Shown piece by piece: positions 49,801 to 60,003 of a stretch of DNA of 64,000 nt. Position 1 is the first letter of the stretch, and each line of letters begins with the position of its first letter. Origin of the DNA: Aculops lycopersici (taxonomy: Eukaryota > Arthropoda > Arachnida > Trombidiformes > Eriophyidae); NCBI GenBank assembly GCA_015350385.1, contig WNKI01000002.1:6985500-7049499 (forward strand), given 5' to 3'. Made by a program: the position numbers and the translations under genes. Below the pieces are notes generated by a model, which was not told the DNA's origin, made no database searches, and saw only the letters and a list, made by a program, of their open reading frames with translations.

Positions 49801-51616
49801 AGAGGATCAACAGCAATAGCCTTCTTGCCACCCTCTCATCTTATTCCAAGCAAAGCAAATTTAACCACTACAATGATGTGCCACTTTTCGGCTTTCAAAC
49901 AGCCTAACCAAAGCTGATCTTTTTGACGAGGCGCGTAAGCTCTCCGCCGGGTAGCAGTGTATTACTAAGAGGAGAGATGGAGAGCGCGCCTTGGTGTAGC
50001 CTTGCTGGAGTTTCGCGCCTCAGTCGCGATAGTCGGACCAAACCAAACAGTTACCCGCTGGCTTACTGCGCGTATTCAAATGCAAACACATCGACGCCAG
50101 CCAACCAGCCTGCTATTCGGACGACACTTTCCAGTCAATTTGGACGGAATTATTCAAATACACAGTTAGAAGGTGAGGGAAGGAGGTGAGGGAATGGCAG
50201 CAACAACTGGAGTGATAACATTGGGTTTCGCATTATATTCAATCTATCCGTTCTGGTTGGTCGCCGCCGCCGCCGCGCAACTCATTCCATCCCCTCGGAG
50301 CGAGCCTCGATTCGGGGCTGAGTGTGAATGATAATTCATTGGCTTCGAGATTGGCATTGACATAGCAGCTACTGCTACTGCTACCACTACTTTTGCCACT
50401 TCACCAGCTGCACCATAAACTCAAGTGCACAACTGTTGTGCTTTTGGTCCGGCCGCCCTGGCATTCGGCTAATCCCAACGCCACAACAACTTGGCCGCCG
50501 CTCGCTAGGTTAGGGTGCTAGTATTACGAGTCCGTCAGTCGGTTTGGCGGTTTGTCGGTGGGGCGAGAGCAAATACGAAAGTTGCAGTGTATGTTTATAC
50601 ATCTGGCAACAGCTTTCACATTCCAACAGTGTAAATGTCTACCAATACCACTAACGCTATCACCACCACTACCACTACTGCTAATACACAAAAATAATCT
50701 CCAATGAAAAGGCGAACTGACTGATCGACTGTGAAGCGCATTGAAAGAATTTTGAAATGAACGAGAAGCCAAATTGAAAGTGAAATGAAATTTTGTCCGG
50801 ATTAGCTGGTTGGGTTTTCCTTTATGCTCCAAATCACACAAGCATTTGCTATGGGAAAAAGGGACTCCTCTCTCCATCACTTTCAATAGAGTTACCTAAG
50901 CGAGCGAGTGGGTGAAAAATTATACATAAAACCACTCGCTTGGGAAATAGGAAACTCATCCAGTTCAGAGTCATCTATTTTACGTCCGTAAGTCCAACCG
51001 TCGATTTGCGACAATGACAAGACACGAAACCGAAGTGACACACAACGGATAACAAAGTTCAAATGAACTTGCGGCCTGGGTTTGCACTAGGTTTGCTCGA
51101 GATACCACATCGAGCTTTTGATGACGCGCATAAGCTTAGCTGAGCTCTGTCATGGAGTTCATTCACATTCTGCTTGCAATCTCATTGTAAGTCTCGTTTT
51201 GTCGCAATAGTTGGTCGCTAATATTAAATCAGTCTAAACTACAACAATTGTTACCATTTTGCATTCCATTTTTTGGACTATACTAAATGGCTCTTCGATG
51301 ATTCTGAGTGAGTTGGCTTTTTATTTTTACTTTTCTATTACGCTCCCAGCAGCAACAACACAATGTCCCTTGGACATTGATGTTGTTGTTGCTGATGCCA
51401 GTACTATTGCTGCACAACCACAAGTAGTACTCATGGTTTTAGAGCTGACGAGTCGTTGTCAGGCGGTCAGTTATTCTAGTCAGGTGCGGGTTTTAATCCT
51501 CGCCGGCGCACCTGGTAGTTGGTTGCCTTGGTGTGTGGACCTCCAAAATGGAAAAGAGAACAGCAGCTCGACTATGATCAACCATCTCACTCACTCTGAC
51601 ATCCACTGTAAATAGC

Positions 51617-52246
51617 TCATCTGCGACCAAGAGTGAACTGGCTCATCAAAGTCTCCAATGGATTTCCGCTTGACCCCGCGTTGCCTACCGAGTTTGAAGG
51701 GGTAGAGCTCGAACTGGAAGTCTGACTAGCGCCACTACCGCTTCCGCCAACGATCATACTACCAACAAATGGCAAGCGCGATGGGTTCAGAGCACCGCTC
51801 ACCTGTGAGCCAACCGAGTCAATTTGGTTGTAGAGTTGATCGCCCATTGGTAGTGACAAAACTTGTTGCGATAACAGCTCGGTTACTGGCTTGCTCATAT
51901 CATGCAATGGTTGCAGTGCGGGCTTTAATGATTTAAAAGCATCCCAGTCTATGAACATCCAAACGAAGTCCTGCTCCTTGTTGCCGCCGCTAGCCTTTTG
52001 GTTTGCGCCCTTTACACTCTTGATGCTTTCCATTTCGTTCTCAGTGTATGATTTGCCACCTAGCGGTTTTGGTTGCAAATTTTGTGGACGGATATGGAGT
52101 TAGTTTTTGATGTCTCTGAATCCTGCAAGAATACTATTGATCAATCAATCAAAGCACTCACCTGTTTGCTCGGCCAAGCTCATAGCTACCGATAGTGCCA
52201 AGACCACGAACACAACTGGTGCTAGCTTCTTGAAGATTGAAGCCAT
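51617..52246 (-). CDS. small secreted protein of unknown family, two exons
   Basis: Exon 1 (52246-52162) encodes a clear signal peptide: MASIFKKLAPVVFVVLALSV followed by AMSLAEQTG, with likely cleavage after SLA. The donor is CAG/gtgagt. Exon 2 most plausibly starts at 52059 (ccgctag/GTGGC, phase 1) and ends at stop 51617, giving 175 residues. An acceptor slightly upstream (ttgcag at about 52124) would hit an in-frame TAA within eight codons, so I prefer the later one. The mature part has a FVWMFIDWDAFKSLKPAL segment, an amphipathic middle, and a Ser/Gly-rich tail ending LMSQFTLGRR. No cysteine appears in the predicted mature protein. I do not recognise the family. Confidence 0.7.
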
Positions 52247-52962
52247 TTTTTGATGATTGGGTATCTTCTTCTGTCCGTCTGATTGTTAGTGGATATTGTA
52301 ATTCTAGATGGCAGTTTTTATGAGATTGTAATGTTAATTATAATTTTTTTTCTTTTAATAAATTGACAGTTGATTTGATTTAGATATGAATCAAACTCTT
52401 TATATACCAGAAGAGGAAATCAGTGAAACGGTAGCGAAACCTTGAGATTCAACTGATTCATTGACACGATACATACCTGATAGGGTAATCTATTGGAGTT
52501 ATTTTCCAATTTGTATTCTGCTTGAAAATCCGCCCAAGTTTGTCTATCTATCAACGAAGCTTAACATTTAAGCATGATAGCTAGACGTAGATGCATCCAT
52601 CGACGCATTGAATCTTGTTGCTGATTGATTCCACCAACACCTGTTTCGGGAAGATTATGGATTAGCGGTCATGATGCTTGAGCTGTTGATATTAGAAAAT
52701 TGTCCATGGCTGTTGCAACTATCCGAGTTTTTGTCTCTTGCTCATCGACTTTGTCATAGAAGCTGTCGTCATGGAAATGTCAGCAACATTTGTTTTGGCA
52801 AATTTTTCACTCATCCGCTAATCCAGCCTATTGATGTTGGCGCCGTTGATTCATTAGTATTTTTGTGTGTGTGCGTTATAATAACGTCAACCAAACAACC
52901 AATCAACCACCTAACGAACAAACTAGAAAGCAGCCGACGGTTCCAATGTCTGACAAAAGAGC
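52247..52962. other. intergenic, promoter of the secreted-protein gene
   Basis: This segment holds the upstream region of the secreted-protein gene and the 3' flank of the pseudo-ATPase gene, both on the minus strand. Apart from the TATA box listed separately, I see nothing in it. Confidence 0.5.
52399..52406 (-). promoter_or_regulatory. TATA box for the secreted-protein gene
   Basis: On the minus strand the sequence reads GGTATATAAAGAG. It lies about 155 bp before the start codon, which would leave a 5' UTR of roughly 120-130 bp. Confidence 0.6.
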
Positions 52963-55386
52963 TCAGGGCTCTAAACTCGTTTGCGACTTTGATGTTGTTG
53001 GACCAGAAGGGTGATGCTTTTGGCGCCGATGCTGGTGACGTTGGTCTCTCTGTTGGTTAACCCTGCGGGGTGATCTACCACTTGTTGCTTGTTTGTGCGG
53101 CGGTGCCATTACATCGCCGGTTGTTTTGTAGTGGTAGCCACTAGCGACATCAGACGACAAATAATGTCCATGGTGATGAGCTACGCCGCTATGTACTGGC
53201 CTCCTCTGACCACGCCTTTGTTGTCCGGTTAGTGGCGAGATCAAGGCGCTTAAGCCCGCGAAAACAAAGCAAACAAACCACTGAGTTGGATTCAGGTTTT
53301 CCAACCCAAAAGCGTTGAGCTCTGATATGATTACTTGGGCAAATACGGCCATTAGTAGGATGCATACAAAAAATGGATGATTCTTGAATCCGGACTTGAG
53401 GTTAAATTTGCCGAATTGATTGAAACAATTGCATAGATTAAATATATTATTCATCATAAGTGAGTTGAAGGCCAAAGTTTGGTGTTGCTTGTTGTTGGCT
53501 GAATTCAACTGAAACATTGCGTTGCCAAAGATCATTATGATAATCATAACCAAAACTTGATAGGCAATGTGAAGTTTGGCCAGCCGATATGTAACATCGT
53601 CAATCAGCGACGAGTTTCTAAATGTTTGCTTGTATTGTATCACCAGTTTGCTATTGATTATTGCCTCATCAAAATCGATTCCACTCGGATGAACATTGGG
53701 TTCATCATCCTGCTTATGTCTCCTTCTTTGCGATCTCGATTGTCTATTTGTATGTCGCAAGCTCGAAACACCACCACCAGTTGATAGGTCACCGTAAGAG
53801 CGGTGTCCATCGTTCTCCCCACCATCTCCATCAGAATCATAAGCATCTGAATCTTCAAGATCGGGTGAGCTGTTTAGTGTGTCATCGTTTTCCCCGTTAT
53901 TTTGGTTTAATTGCTGCATTCTAATATTAGTGGCCGTGTTATACTGATTATCGCTCGGATAAATTGACGAACTCTCCTGGCCTGAGATACTCGCCATTGA
54001 CCTGTGATGATCTCGACCTGATCTACTGGGACGGCGAGGTGACTTTGATTTCGATGACGAAGGGTGGTGGTTATAATTCAAGCGGCCATTAGAGCCACCT
54101 GAAGAGGAAACGGCTCGCTCGACAAAGTCCTCGCTAGTCGCATGCGACATGTCGGCCACAACCGAGGACTTAATGGGTGCCCGAGGCAGAGAAGATAACC
54201 ATTTAGTCATAAGTGCAATAATGGCAAACACTTGCTGAAGAATGACCAAAAGTGTGAATTGGCTGTGAGATACAATTTGTTCTTGAAAGACGGTAATAGA
54301 TAGGAACCGATAAATGCAACACGATACTGAGGCGCTTATTTGATACAGTGCATAGGATTGCCGAATGTTCGAGGCCAAAAGGCAAACGATCAGAAATAAA
54401 TATAAATCGGTAAAGGTCATATTCTCTGATTTGAGTAGAACCTGGGCATTCTTTTTGACATCCTCGTCGTCACAATCTTGAAATGTGAGCGCGCCATCGG
54501 AGGTTTTCATTGCTTCAGGGTCAGTGAAACTATAGCCCAAATATGCTAGATTCTCATTTGGCATTGGCTCACAGTGTTTCATTAAATAGATGAGCATCGA
54601 TTTATCGGCTGGCGTAGATTGGGACATGATCTTCATCCGAGACAAAACATAACGCACCTTCTCTTGCTTTATGTCTCCATGTGAATCCGTTATATACTTG
54701 AGCAAATCAACTGACTTCATCACAGCCAACTTATGATGATCCCTTCTAATGAGTCCAATTCGAATGCCCAACTTTCTAGCATCCTCGTAAGATTCCTCAA
54801 CTATTAGCTTGGGCTTTAGATGAGCCTTTATAAGTTGATACACCGAACCCCTCACTAATGGTCTGAGTCTAGTTGAATTGGGCATTTGACAGGCTTGAGC
54901 ATCGCCGATGACTATGTATTTTGGAATCATACTCAACACCCTATCATCCTTAATCTCAATCCTTTCCGGGCCTCCGGCTCTAATCTTGGCAAAGCACTTG
55001 TTGAATATAGTGCAAATGGGAAAACCCAATGGGATTATTGCGGCCACTATAGCTATGGACTCCTCGACGAACTCGAGGATTCGTTCTAGAAAGTGTTTAG
55101 ACACACTGAGGGATGCAATGTCGCGATTGTTTATCTTTGACGTGGTTACGGTTATCGTGCTTACTGTAGGATCAAACTCTTGAACTGCATACCGAATAAT
55201 TAAGCCGATAAAAGTTGTAATCGCCAATGTGACTCCCAATTGTAGCAAACGTCTTGTAATATTGTCATAGATTCTTGGTGGTTTTGATCTGATGGTCGAG
55301 ATTACACCATCCTGTGAACTCTCGCGTTGGCGGTGACCTCCGCCACCCCCGCCGCCCGAGTCCGAGGATGATACTCTTCGGTGCAT
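52963..55386 (-). CDS. catalytically degenerate P-type ATPase of plasma-membrane Ca2+-ATPase descent
   Basis: Single 807-codon frame from ATG 55386. The order of parts follows PMCA from TM3 onward. TM3 is about residues 46-68. TM4 (104-128) has PLGFP at 119-123 in place of PEGLP. A short stretch reads IGDAQAC (160-166) where CSDKTGT should be. RKLGIRIGLIRRD (204-216) replaces RAGITVRMVTGD. LSRMKIMSQSTPADK (248-262) resembles ARSSPTDK. GYSFTDPEAM (284-293) replaces GDGTNDGPAL. TM5-TM6 follow (about 325-398), then a Ser/Asp-rich insertion. TM7-TM10 match PMCA closely: LAFNSLMMNNIFNLCN, FKNHPFFVCILL and LNPTQWFVCFVFAGL. TM1-TM2, the A domain and nearly all of the N domain are missing. It should neither bind nucleotide normally nor form the phospho-enzyme. 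The open frame suggests a protein under selection, perhaps a regulatory or scaffold pseudo-pump. Confidence 0.8.
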   Translation of the reverse strand: MHRRVSSSDSGGGGGGGHRQRESSQDGVISTIRSKPPRIYDNITRRLLQLGVTLAITTFIGLIIRYAVQEFDPTVSTITVTTSKINNRDIASLSVSKHFLERILEFVEESIAIVAAIIPLGFPICTIFNKCFAKIRAGGPERIEIKDDRVLSMIPKYIVIGDAQACQMPNSTRLRPLVRGSVYQLIKAHLKPKLIVEESYEDARKLGIRIGLIRRDHHKLAVMKSVDLLKYITDSHGDIKQEKVRYVLSRMKIMSQSTPADKSMLIYLMKHCEPMPNENLAYLGYSFTDPEAMKTSDGALTFQDCDDEDVKKNAQVLLKSENMTFTDLYLFLIVCLLASNIRQSYALYQISASVSCCIYRFLSITVFQEQIVSHSQFTLLVILQQVFAIIALMTKWLSSLPRAPIKSSVVADMSHATSEDFVERAVSSSGGSNGRLNYNHHPSSSKSKSPRRPSRSGRDHHRSMASISGQESSSIYPSDNQYNTATNIRMQQLNQNNGENDDTLNSSPDLEDSDAYDSDGDGGENDGHRSYGDLSTGGGVSSLRHTNRQSRSQRRRHKQDDEPNVHPSGIDFDEAIINSKLVIQYKQTFRNSSLIDDVTYRLAKLHIAYQVLVMIIIMIFGNAMFQLNSANNKQHQTLAFNSLMMNNIFNLCNCFNQFGKFNLKSGFKNHPFFVCILLMAVFAQVIISELNAFGLENLNPTQWFVCFVFAGLSALISPLTGQQRRGQRRPVHSGVAHHHGHYLSSDVASGYHYKTTGDVMAPPHKQATSGRSPRRVNQQRDQRHQHRRQKHHPSGPTTSKSQTSLEP

Positions 55387-56837
55387 AGTCTTGTTCTAGT
55401 TGTCCTCGCCTTCTAATATATGTGATTTGATTGTTGTTCCTGTGATTAGATATTACATCTTGTTTTTCAAATTTGAACTCTTGAGCAAAAATATTGTCTA
55501 CTTTTATCGAGTTCACCAAGTTTCCTGCTATCACAGTCTAATATTGTCACCTGTACTTCTGTCCCTACAACTAGGCAATTTGATTAATGATCTTACCCAG
55601 AGAGCTTCTTGATACTCGTAATATTCGTGATATTATCTAATTTAGTTATTCGCTAGATAGAGTTGAGTAGTTATTTGACTCCAGTCCACTCGAGTCTAGT
55701 CGGGTCTAGCTACAAAGGAGTACAAATAATCTTTGTGCTGGTTCGAGTTTCGCAAATAGCAACTCGATACATAACATCTCTATCGAACTTTGTTGTCATT
55801 ACTTTTTACCCACTGCGCCGGTCCAAGAGTCAACTAGAGAGGTATGCGTAAATGAAGAGTGACTTAGGCATCGATTTGGGTCGCCAGGTGCATGGTTATG
55901 GTGAGGCACGAGAATCCTCTGGTCAGTTATGTGGCCGGCAGTGAGGAAGTTGGCTTAGCTGAGGTAGCGTTATGTTCTAATGAATCATGTTGCTTTTTGG
56001 TGGTGTTAATAAACAAGGGCCTAATTTCTCATGCAACAGCAACATCAAACACAAATCGCAGTTGCTTTCCAGTATAACTAATGAGCCGGTGGCACAGTCG
56101 CGATTTACGTTGTATGGTCGCCGAGGGAATAGCAATCCTAAGCTGGACTCTAGGCTCTGGCAGGTGGTCGCAATATTTGAATCACTGCTGGCGTCGGTCT
56201 CTCGATGTCTAGTTGTATAAAAGCTTCGTTGACCCATTTATAAGCCGGACCATAGAAGCAACCCCAAATTCATGCTTTTTCAGCGATTTTAGGCTACAGC
56301 CATATAGCAATTGAATTCTACTGCTAGTCATGTTATCGAGCAAATGAGCAAACCCATGGGTACCCTATTCGATGATAGGCGCAGTCACGTGAGTTATCGG
56401 TCATCGGACTGACCAGACTCAACGCCTAACACTGCAACGTGGCGAACTACCATGCATTGCGAGAACTGATTTGCGATTTAGAGCTGCCGAGCCACTGTAA
56501 AAAGAAACCACGCCCTTTGAGACTAGCAATCAGTATGTGCTCACTTTACCTCTCACTTCCCATCAATGTTGGCTCTCTAACTTTCGAGGGTTCGAGGAGA
56601 AGTTTGGATAGTGTAGCAAAATCGGTTTTAGTACATAAGTCAGTTTGTAGTACATTAAGCTTAAAGTCTTTTGTTTTCCGCCGGATATAAAACCTCATTG
56701 CTAGTCTTCTCTCCAAGGTCTCTATCACACCTGTAAGGTGATCAACATATTTTTTCTAGCATCATGTCACATTTTGATGATTCATTCTCGGGCTAAATGA
56801 TGATGATGATGATATTTTGTTTGCCCAGAGTTGATCT
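55387..56837. other. intergenic, upstream of the pseudo-ATPase gene
   Basis: About 1.45 kb without a recognisable gene. I looked here for missing upstream exons of the pseudo-ATPase (TM1-TM2, the A domain with its TGE motif) and found none. A short GAT repeat lies near 56796-56813. Confidence 0.5.
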
Positions 56838-57926
56838 TCATCTGACAACCACTCTCGATGGCGAATCAATGGGGTCGGGTCGAATGGAATATCTAACTCC
56901 ATTATAGTTATATACTGGCGGCTCCTTTGCTATTCGTGTTGGCCTCGATTTTGTCGTTGATTTATTACCAAAACATTGATCTGAATCTTCATCTAATAAC
57001 AGTGCCATCCATGCAGCTAATATGCTATGAAGAATAAGATCGATTGATTGCGAGACAATATTTAGATATCTAGCATAAACATACTTCTCGTACATGATCC
57101 ATTGCTCGCTTGCTACCTGATCAAAGTCATCTTGAGGCTCTAGATCTGGGGCAGATTGTTGTTGTTGCTGCCGAGAGTCTATCACACCATCTTTCGCTGC
57201 AATCAGTCTTGAGCCCTCGATTGACCCCTTCATTGGTAGATTTTCTCTCACCACTTGATCAGACATCACTGCATTCATAGATTGCGATATTTTTGAGCTC
57301 GAACTGCCTGTTCGACCGGCAATCAATGGTGGAACCGGCATGGGTATGATAGTAATTTCATCACTGTAATCATCTGATTGCACTTGCCTCAATAAAGGAG
57401 CCAGAGAGTCGATAGGTGGTGAAGATTTTCTTCCTGACAAGGATCTGCTTGTGGCCCACTTGAGGTCCGTTGAATCCTGATTGGTCCCGTTTGCGAGCCG
57501 CTGTCCACCGCGAATGCGCTTCATCTTTGATGCTGGCTCTAGTTGCTTCTCATTTCTGTTTATCAACTTGCTCACCAAAGTTTTGAGCTTATTTTGTGTA
57601 GATTTCGGTCGGCGAGAATCCAGAGCCTGAGTCAAGTCGATTGGGCTGTGAATGAAGTGCGGTGATTTAGGTTGCATAGTATCGGGTTCACTTCGATTGA
57701 TTGCATAAATAGTTATACTTGCTATCAATATAAGCGTCATGCAAGCTGAGAAGATTATTAGTATAAATCTATTACCAATTATCAATCCCATGAGTCCAAT
57801 GAGCGAAAATGCTAATATGATTATAGTTAGCATGATATTTTGATCTTGATCGAAACATTTCCTTAGCGAGCTAGTCATCAGCAGAATGAGATTAACAAAC
57901 AATAAACTCTTGATGACGAACCTCAT
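56838..57926 (-). CDS. four-pass membrane protein with NKAIN-like layout
   Basis: Single frame from ATG 57926 (an in-frame TAA lies just upstream), 362 residues. Three hydrophobic helices lie near the N terminus (about residues 4-20, 31-50 and 53-75), followed by a long hydrophilic Ser/Lys-rich region and a fourth helix near residue 300 (IVSQSIDLILHSILAAWMALLL), then an acidic DEDSDQCF. The layout and a few positions resemble NKAIN proteins, which bind the Na+/K+-ATPase beta subunit: SLRKCFDQ against ALQRQIFDF, NRFILIIFSACMTLIL against SRYLILYAAWLVLW, and LLLDEDSDQC against VFLEEEDSFD. NKAINs are about 200 residues, so the middle is an expansion. The family call is tentative. An alternative is that this is the last exon of the small gene immediately upstream. 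Confidence 0.5.
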   Translation of the reverse strand: MRFVIKSLLFVNLILLMTSSLRKCFDQDQNIMLTIIILAFSLIGLMGLIIGNRFILIIFSACMTLILIASITIYAINRSEPDTMQPKSPHFIHSPIDLTQALDSRRPKSTQNKLKTLVSKLINRNEKQLEPASKMKRIRGGQRLANGTNQDSTDLKWATSRSLSGRKSSPPIDSLAPLLRQVQSDDYSDEITIIPMPVPPLIAGRTGSSSSKISQSMNAVMSDQVVRENLPMKGSIEGSRLIAAKDGVIDSRQQQQQSAPDLEPQDDFDQVASEQWIMYEKYVYARYLNIVSQSIDLILHSILAAWMALLLDEDSDQCFGNKSTTKSRPTRIAKEPPVYNYNGVRYSIRPDPIDSPSRVVVR

Positions 57927-58232
57927 GATTGCTTATCTATTCCTTCGGCATCACATAGACAATAAATGATGCATGATTATATAATTCAAATTGATAACGA
58001 TGATTACAATAGTATCGACCTTGTGATTTGGAAATCTCGATAGTTTAACACGCGGTGCAAGATTTTTAGTGTTGAAAGTTCGCTCGTGCAATTTGCGCTT
58101 GCGCGTGAGCGAATTGTTAAGAATAAATGCCCAAGTTATCGCTTATTTTATAATGCATACAAATTCCATATAGCCTACATGTATATAGAGCGACTTGTAG
58201 ATTACACAATTTCTATTGTTCACAAATAATCT
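57927..58232. other. spacer between two minus-strand membrane-protein genes
   Basis: About 300 bp, AT-rich. It would be the promoter of the four-pass gene, or an intron if the two frames belong to one transcript. A phase-compatible acceptor (ataag/CAATCATG) exists just before the ATG at 57926. Confidence 0.45.
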
Positions 58233-58749
58233 CTAGCAGTTTGTCGCCTTACCTGGTGCGACATAATTACTTTGGTGATTAGGTTTTCCTGTTGGTGTGG
58301 TTGCATTAACTGTAACTGATGCTGGTGTTGCTGATGGAATTGGAGTGGAACAATATGATCCAAGACGTTGTCCGCTTCCACCACCTCCGACCATCCCTCT
58401 CTTGGAGTATCTTTGTGGAGTAGCCCTACCGGTTGTGGCAAACACGTTGCTTCTCTTCTTGAATCGGGCCCTTTTTTTATTTTACAAATGAATTCATGGG
58501 AGTGATATTAATGGCTAGCTCAACACTTATTATGATTTGAATTTTGAATACCAACAAAAAGTCAACTTACCTACTAAATAGATTCATCGCAATGCAAATC
58601 CCGAGAAACATTATGCCCAAAACTATCATTATTGGTAGCATGTTCTCCGGTTTCGTCGTTTGAGTTACCATCTTGCTAGAGTTGGCTTGCATCGTACTGT
58701 TGCCAGCAAGATTTACTTGCTTAAATCTTTCTCGCCCCTGATTTGGCAT
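58233..58749 (-). CDS. small single-pass membrane protein, two exons
   Basis: Exon 1 (58749-58571) ends AGTAG/gtaagt. Exon 2 starts at 58470 after a 100-bp intron (aaaaaaag/GGCCCG), phase 2. The protein has an N-terminal polar part with NST and NSS glycosylation sites, one transmembrane helix (MLPIMIVLGIMFLGICIAMNLF), then basic ARFKKRSN and a Gly/Thr/Pro-rich tail. Basic residues right after the helix favour an N-out orientation. The frame reaches a TAG at 58233, but a good donor (CACCAG/gtaagg at 58252) precedes it by a few codons, so a further exon may replace the last residues. I do not recognise the family. Confidence 0.55.
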
Positions 58750-60003
58750 TACTGATCGGTGGATTGAATTTTATCTAGTGTTAAATAGCCAATACAATTC
58801 TCGTTGCAACAGTCAAATAAAGTTGAAAAAGTGTAAACAACAAGGATACTGAATTTTGTTCATGCATCCAAACGAAGCACTATGGAGGTGAGTTTACGAA
58901 GTTAGATTATGGGTTAGGCGGCTGGAGGTACAAAAAACTGTTAAGTCTGTTGGGTGCCATCGAGCGTGCAGTCCCATTAAGTATCCACTTCATGTTAAGT
59001 GTCAAGATTGTGAATAATGTTAGGGAGACTAATCGCAACAAACAAACCGGAACATTCATCCGTAAGTCGATGTCTTGAGTCGACCCTCAAGAGCAGAGGT
59101 CATTGGTAAGCGACAAGTCAAGATGGCGGTGATAACAAAAAATCTAAATTGAACGTACCTATGACCTAAGATAGATGATCTAACGGTTAAGGCCTTCTCC
59201 ACAAATGCGCTATTCATTCCAAAATCCCATGATGTCACAGAAAATTTAATTATTTTTAGCAATGAGGCAAGAGTTGCGCAATCCTACCGAGATAGCAATT
59301 ATAGTGGCACTAATTGCTAGGCACTCCCAGTTCTCTTAGCGGTTGGAAACCGACAGGTTAATCTCCCTCTACCTGGGAGTAATCAAGTTCATTCGCGCTC
59401 TCATCCGGCGGGGCCTCGCAAGTTTTTTCTAATCTAGTCATATTAGATGCAATTTGAGACGGCCGAAATAGTTGGTCGCAAGCTGTTCAACTTAATGTGA
59501 GACATGATATTAGAAATGAACAGTTCATTCTCATTCAAACTTGCGGCCAGTGCTGTAGAAAGTGATGCAAAATCACTGCTATCAGCTCCCTTAGCTTCTA
59601 GCAAGCAGGCAAGAGAGCTAGCGGTCGGGAGCAATCAAAACAAATGGAGCCTCGACGGGTTTAGCAGTGCAGGTGAGCCATATACAGACCACACAGTGCA
59701 CACCATCGCTTCAGTATGTAGTGAGAGGGAAAGAGATGGAGGTCGACTATCAGAATGTGGCCCAAATGAACTCGTGCCGGTATTGCATGTTGGGCACATA
59801 GCGCGCGATGCCAGCGATTTAGGCGTTTACCGCCCAACGATACATGATGAAAATTTGATATTTTGCGGCCAAGTTAGCAACAATATTGTATAAATCTGGA
59901 GACAACTTTTTATTCTTTGAACATTCTAGCACAAGCTACCATCCAAAAATATTCCAGTTAATGATGCTACAAGTTGAGCAATTTAACTCATCAAAGAGTG
60001 AAG
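58750..60003. other. divergent intergenic region upstream of TMIE
   Basis: About 1.25 kb between a minus-strand gene and plus-strand TMIE. One frame (59504-59893, 129 codons) has no family resemblance and no splice context, so I do not annotate it. Promoters for both neighbours are expected here. Confidence 0.5.

Larger units (their letters stand above)
33646..51616. other. gene-poor right block, 18 kb
   Basis: No frame here shows family resemblance. The longest (124-177 codons, for example near 33.4-33.9, 34.0-34.5, 36.7-37.2 and 42.2-42.7 kb) are compositionally simple, overlap other frames on both strands and often use non-ATG starts. The block contains microsatellites and one N gap. The 12-bp word that marks the left block is rare here. 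It could be intergenic or intronic. Confidence 0.5.

Noticed and set aside
55265..55534. 89-codon minus-strand frame just upstream of the pseudo-ATPase, examined as a missing N-terminal exon
   Set aside because: It overlaps the start in another frame and has neither membrane helices nor a TGE motif.
59504..59893. 129-codon plus-strand frame upstream of TMIE
   Set aside because: No recognisable domain and no splice signals linking it to TMIE; a stop codon separates it from the TMIE start.
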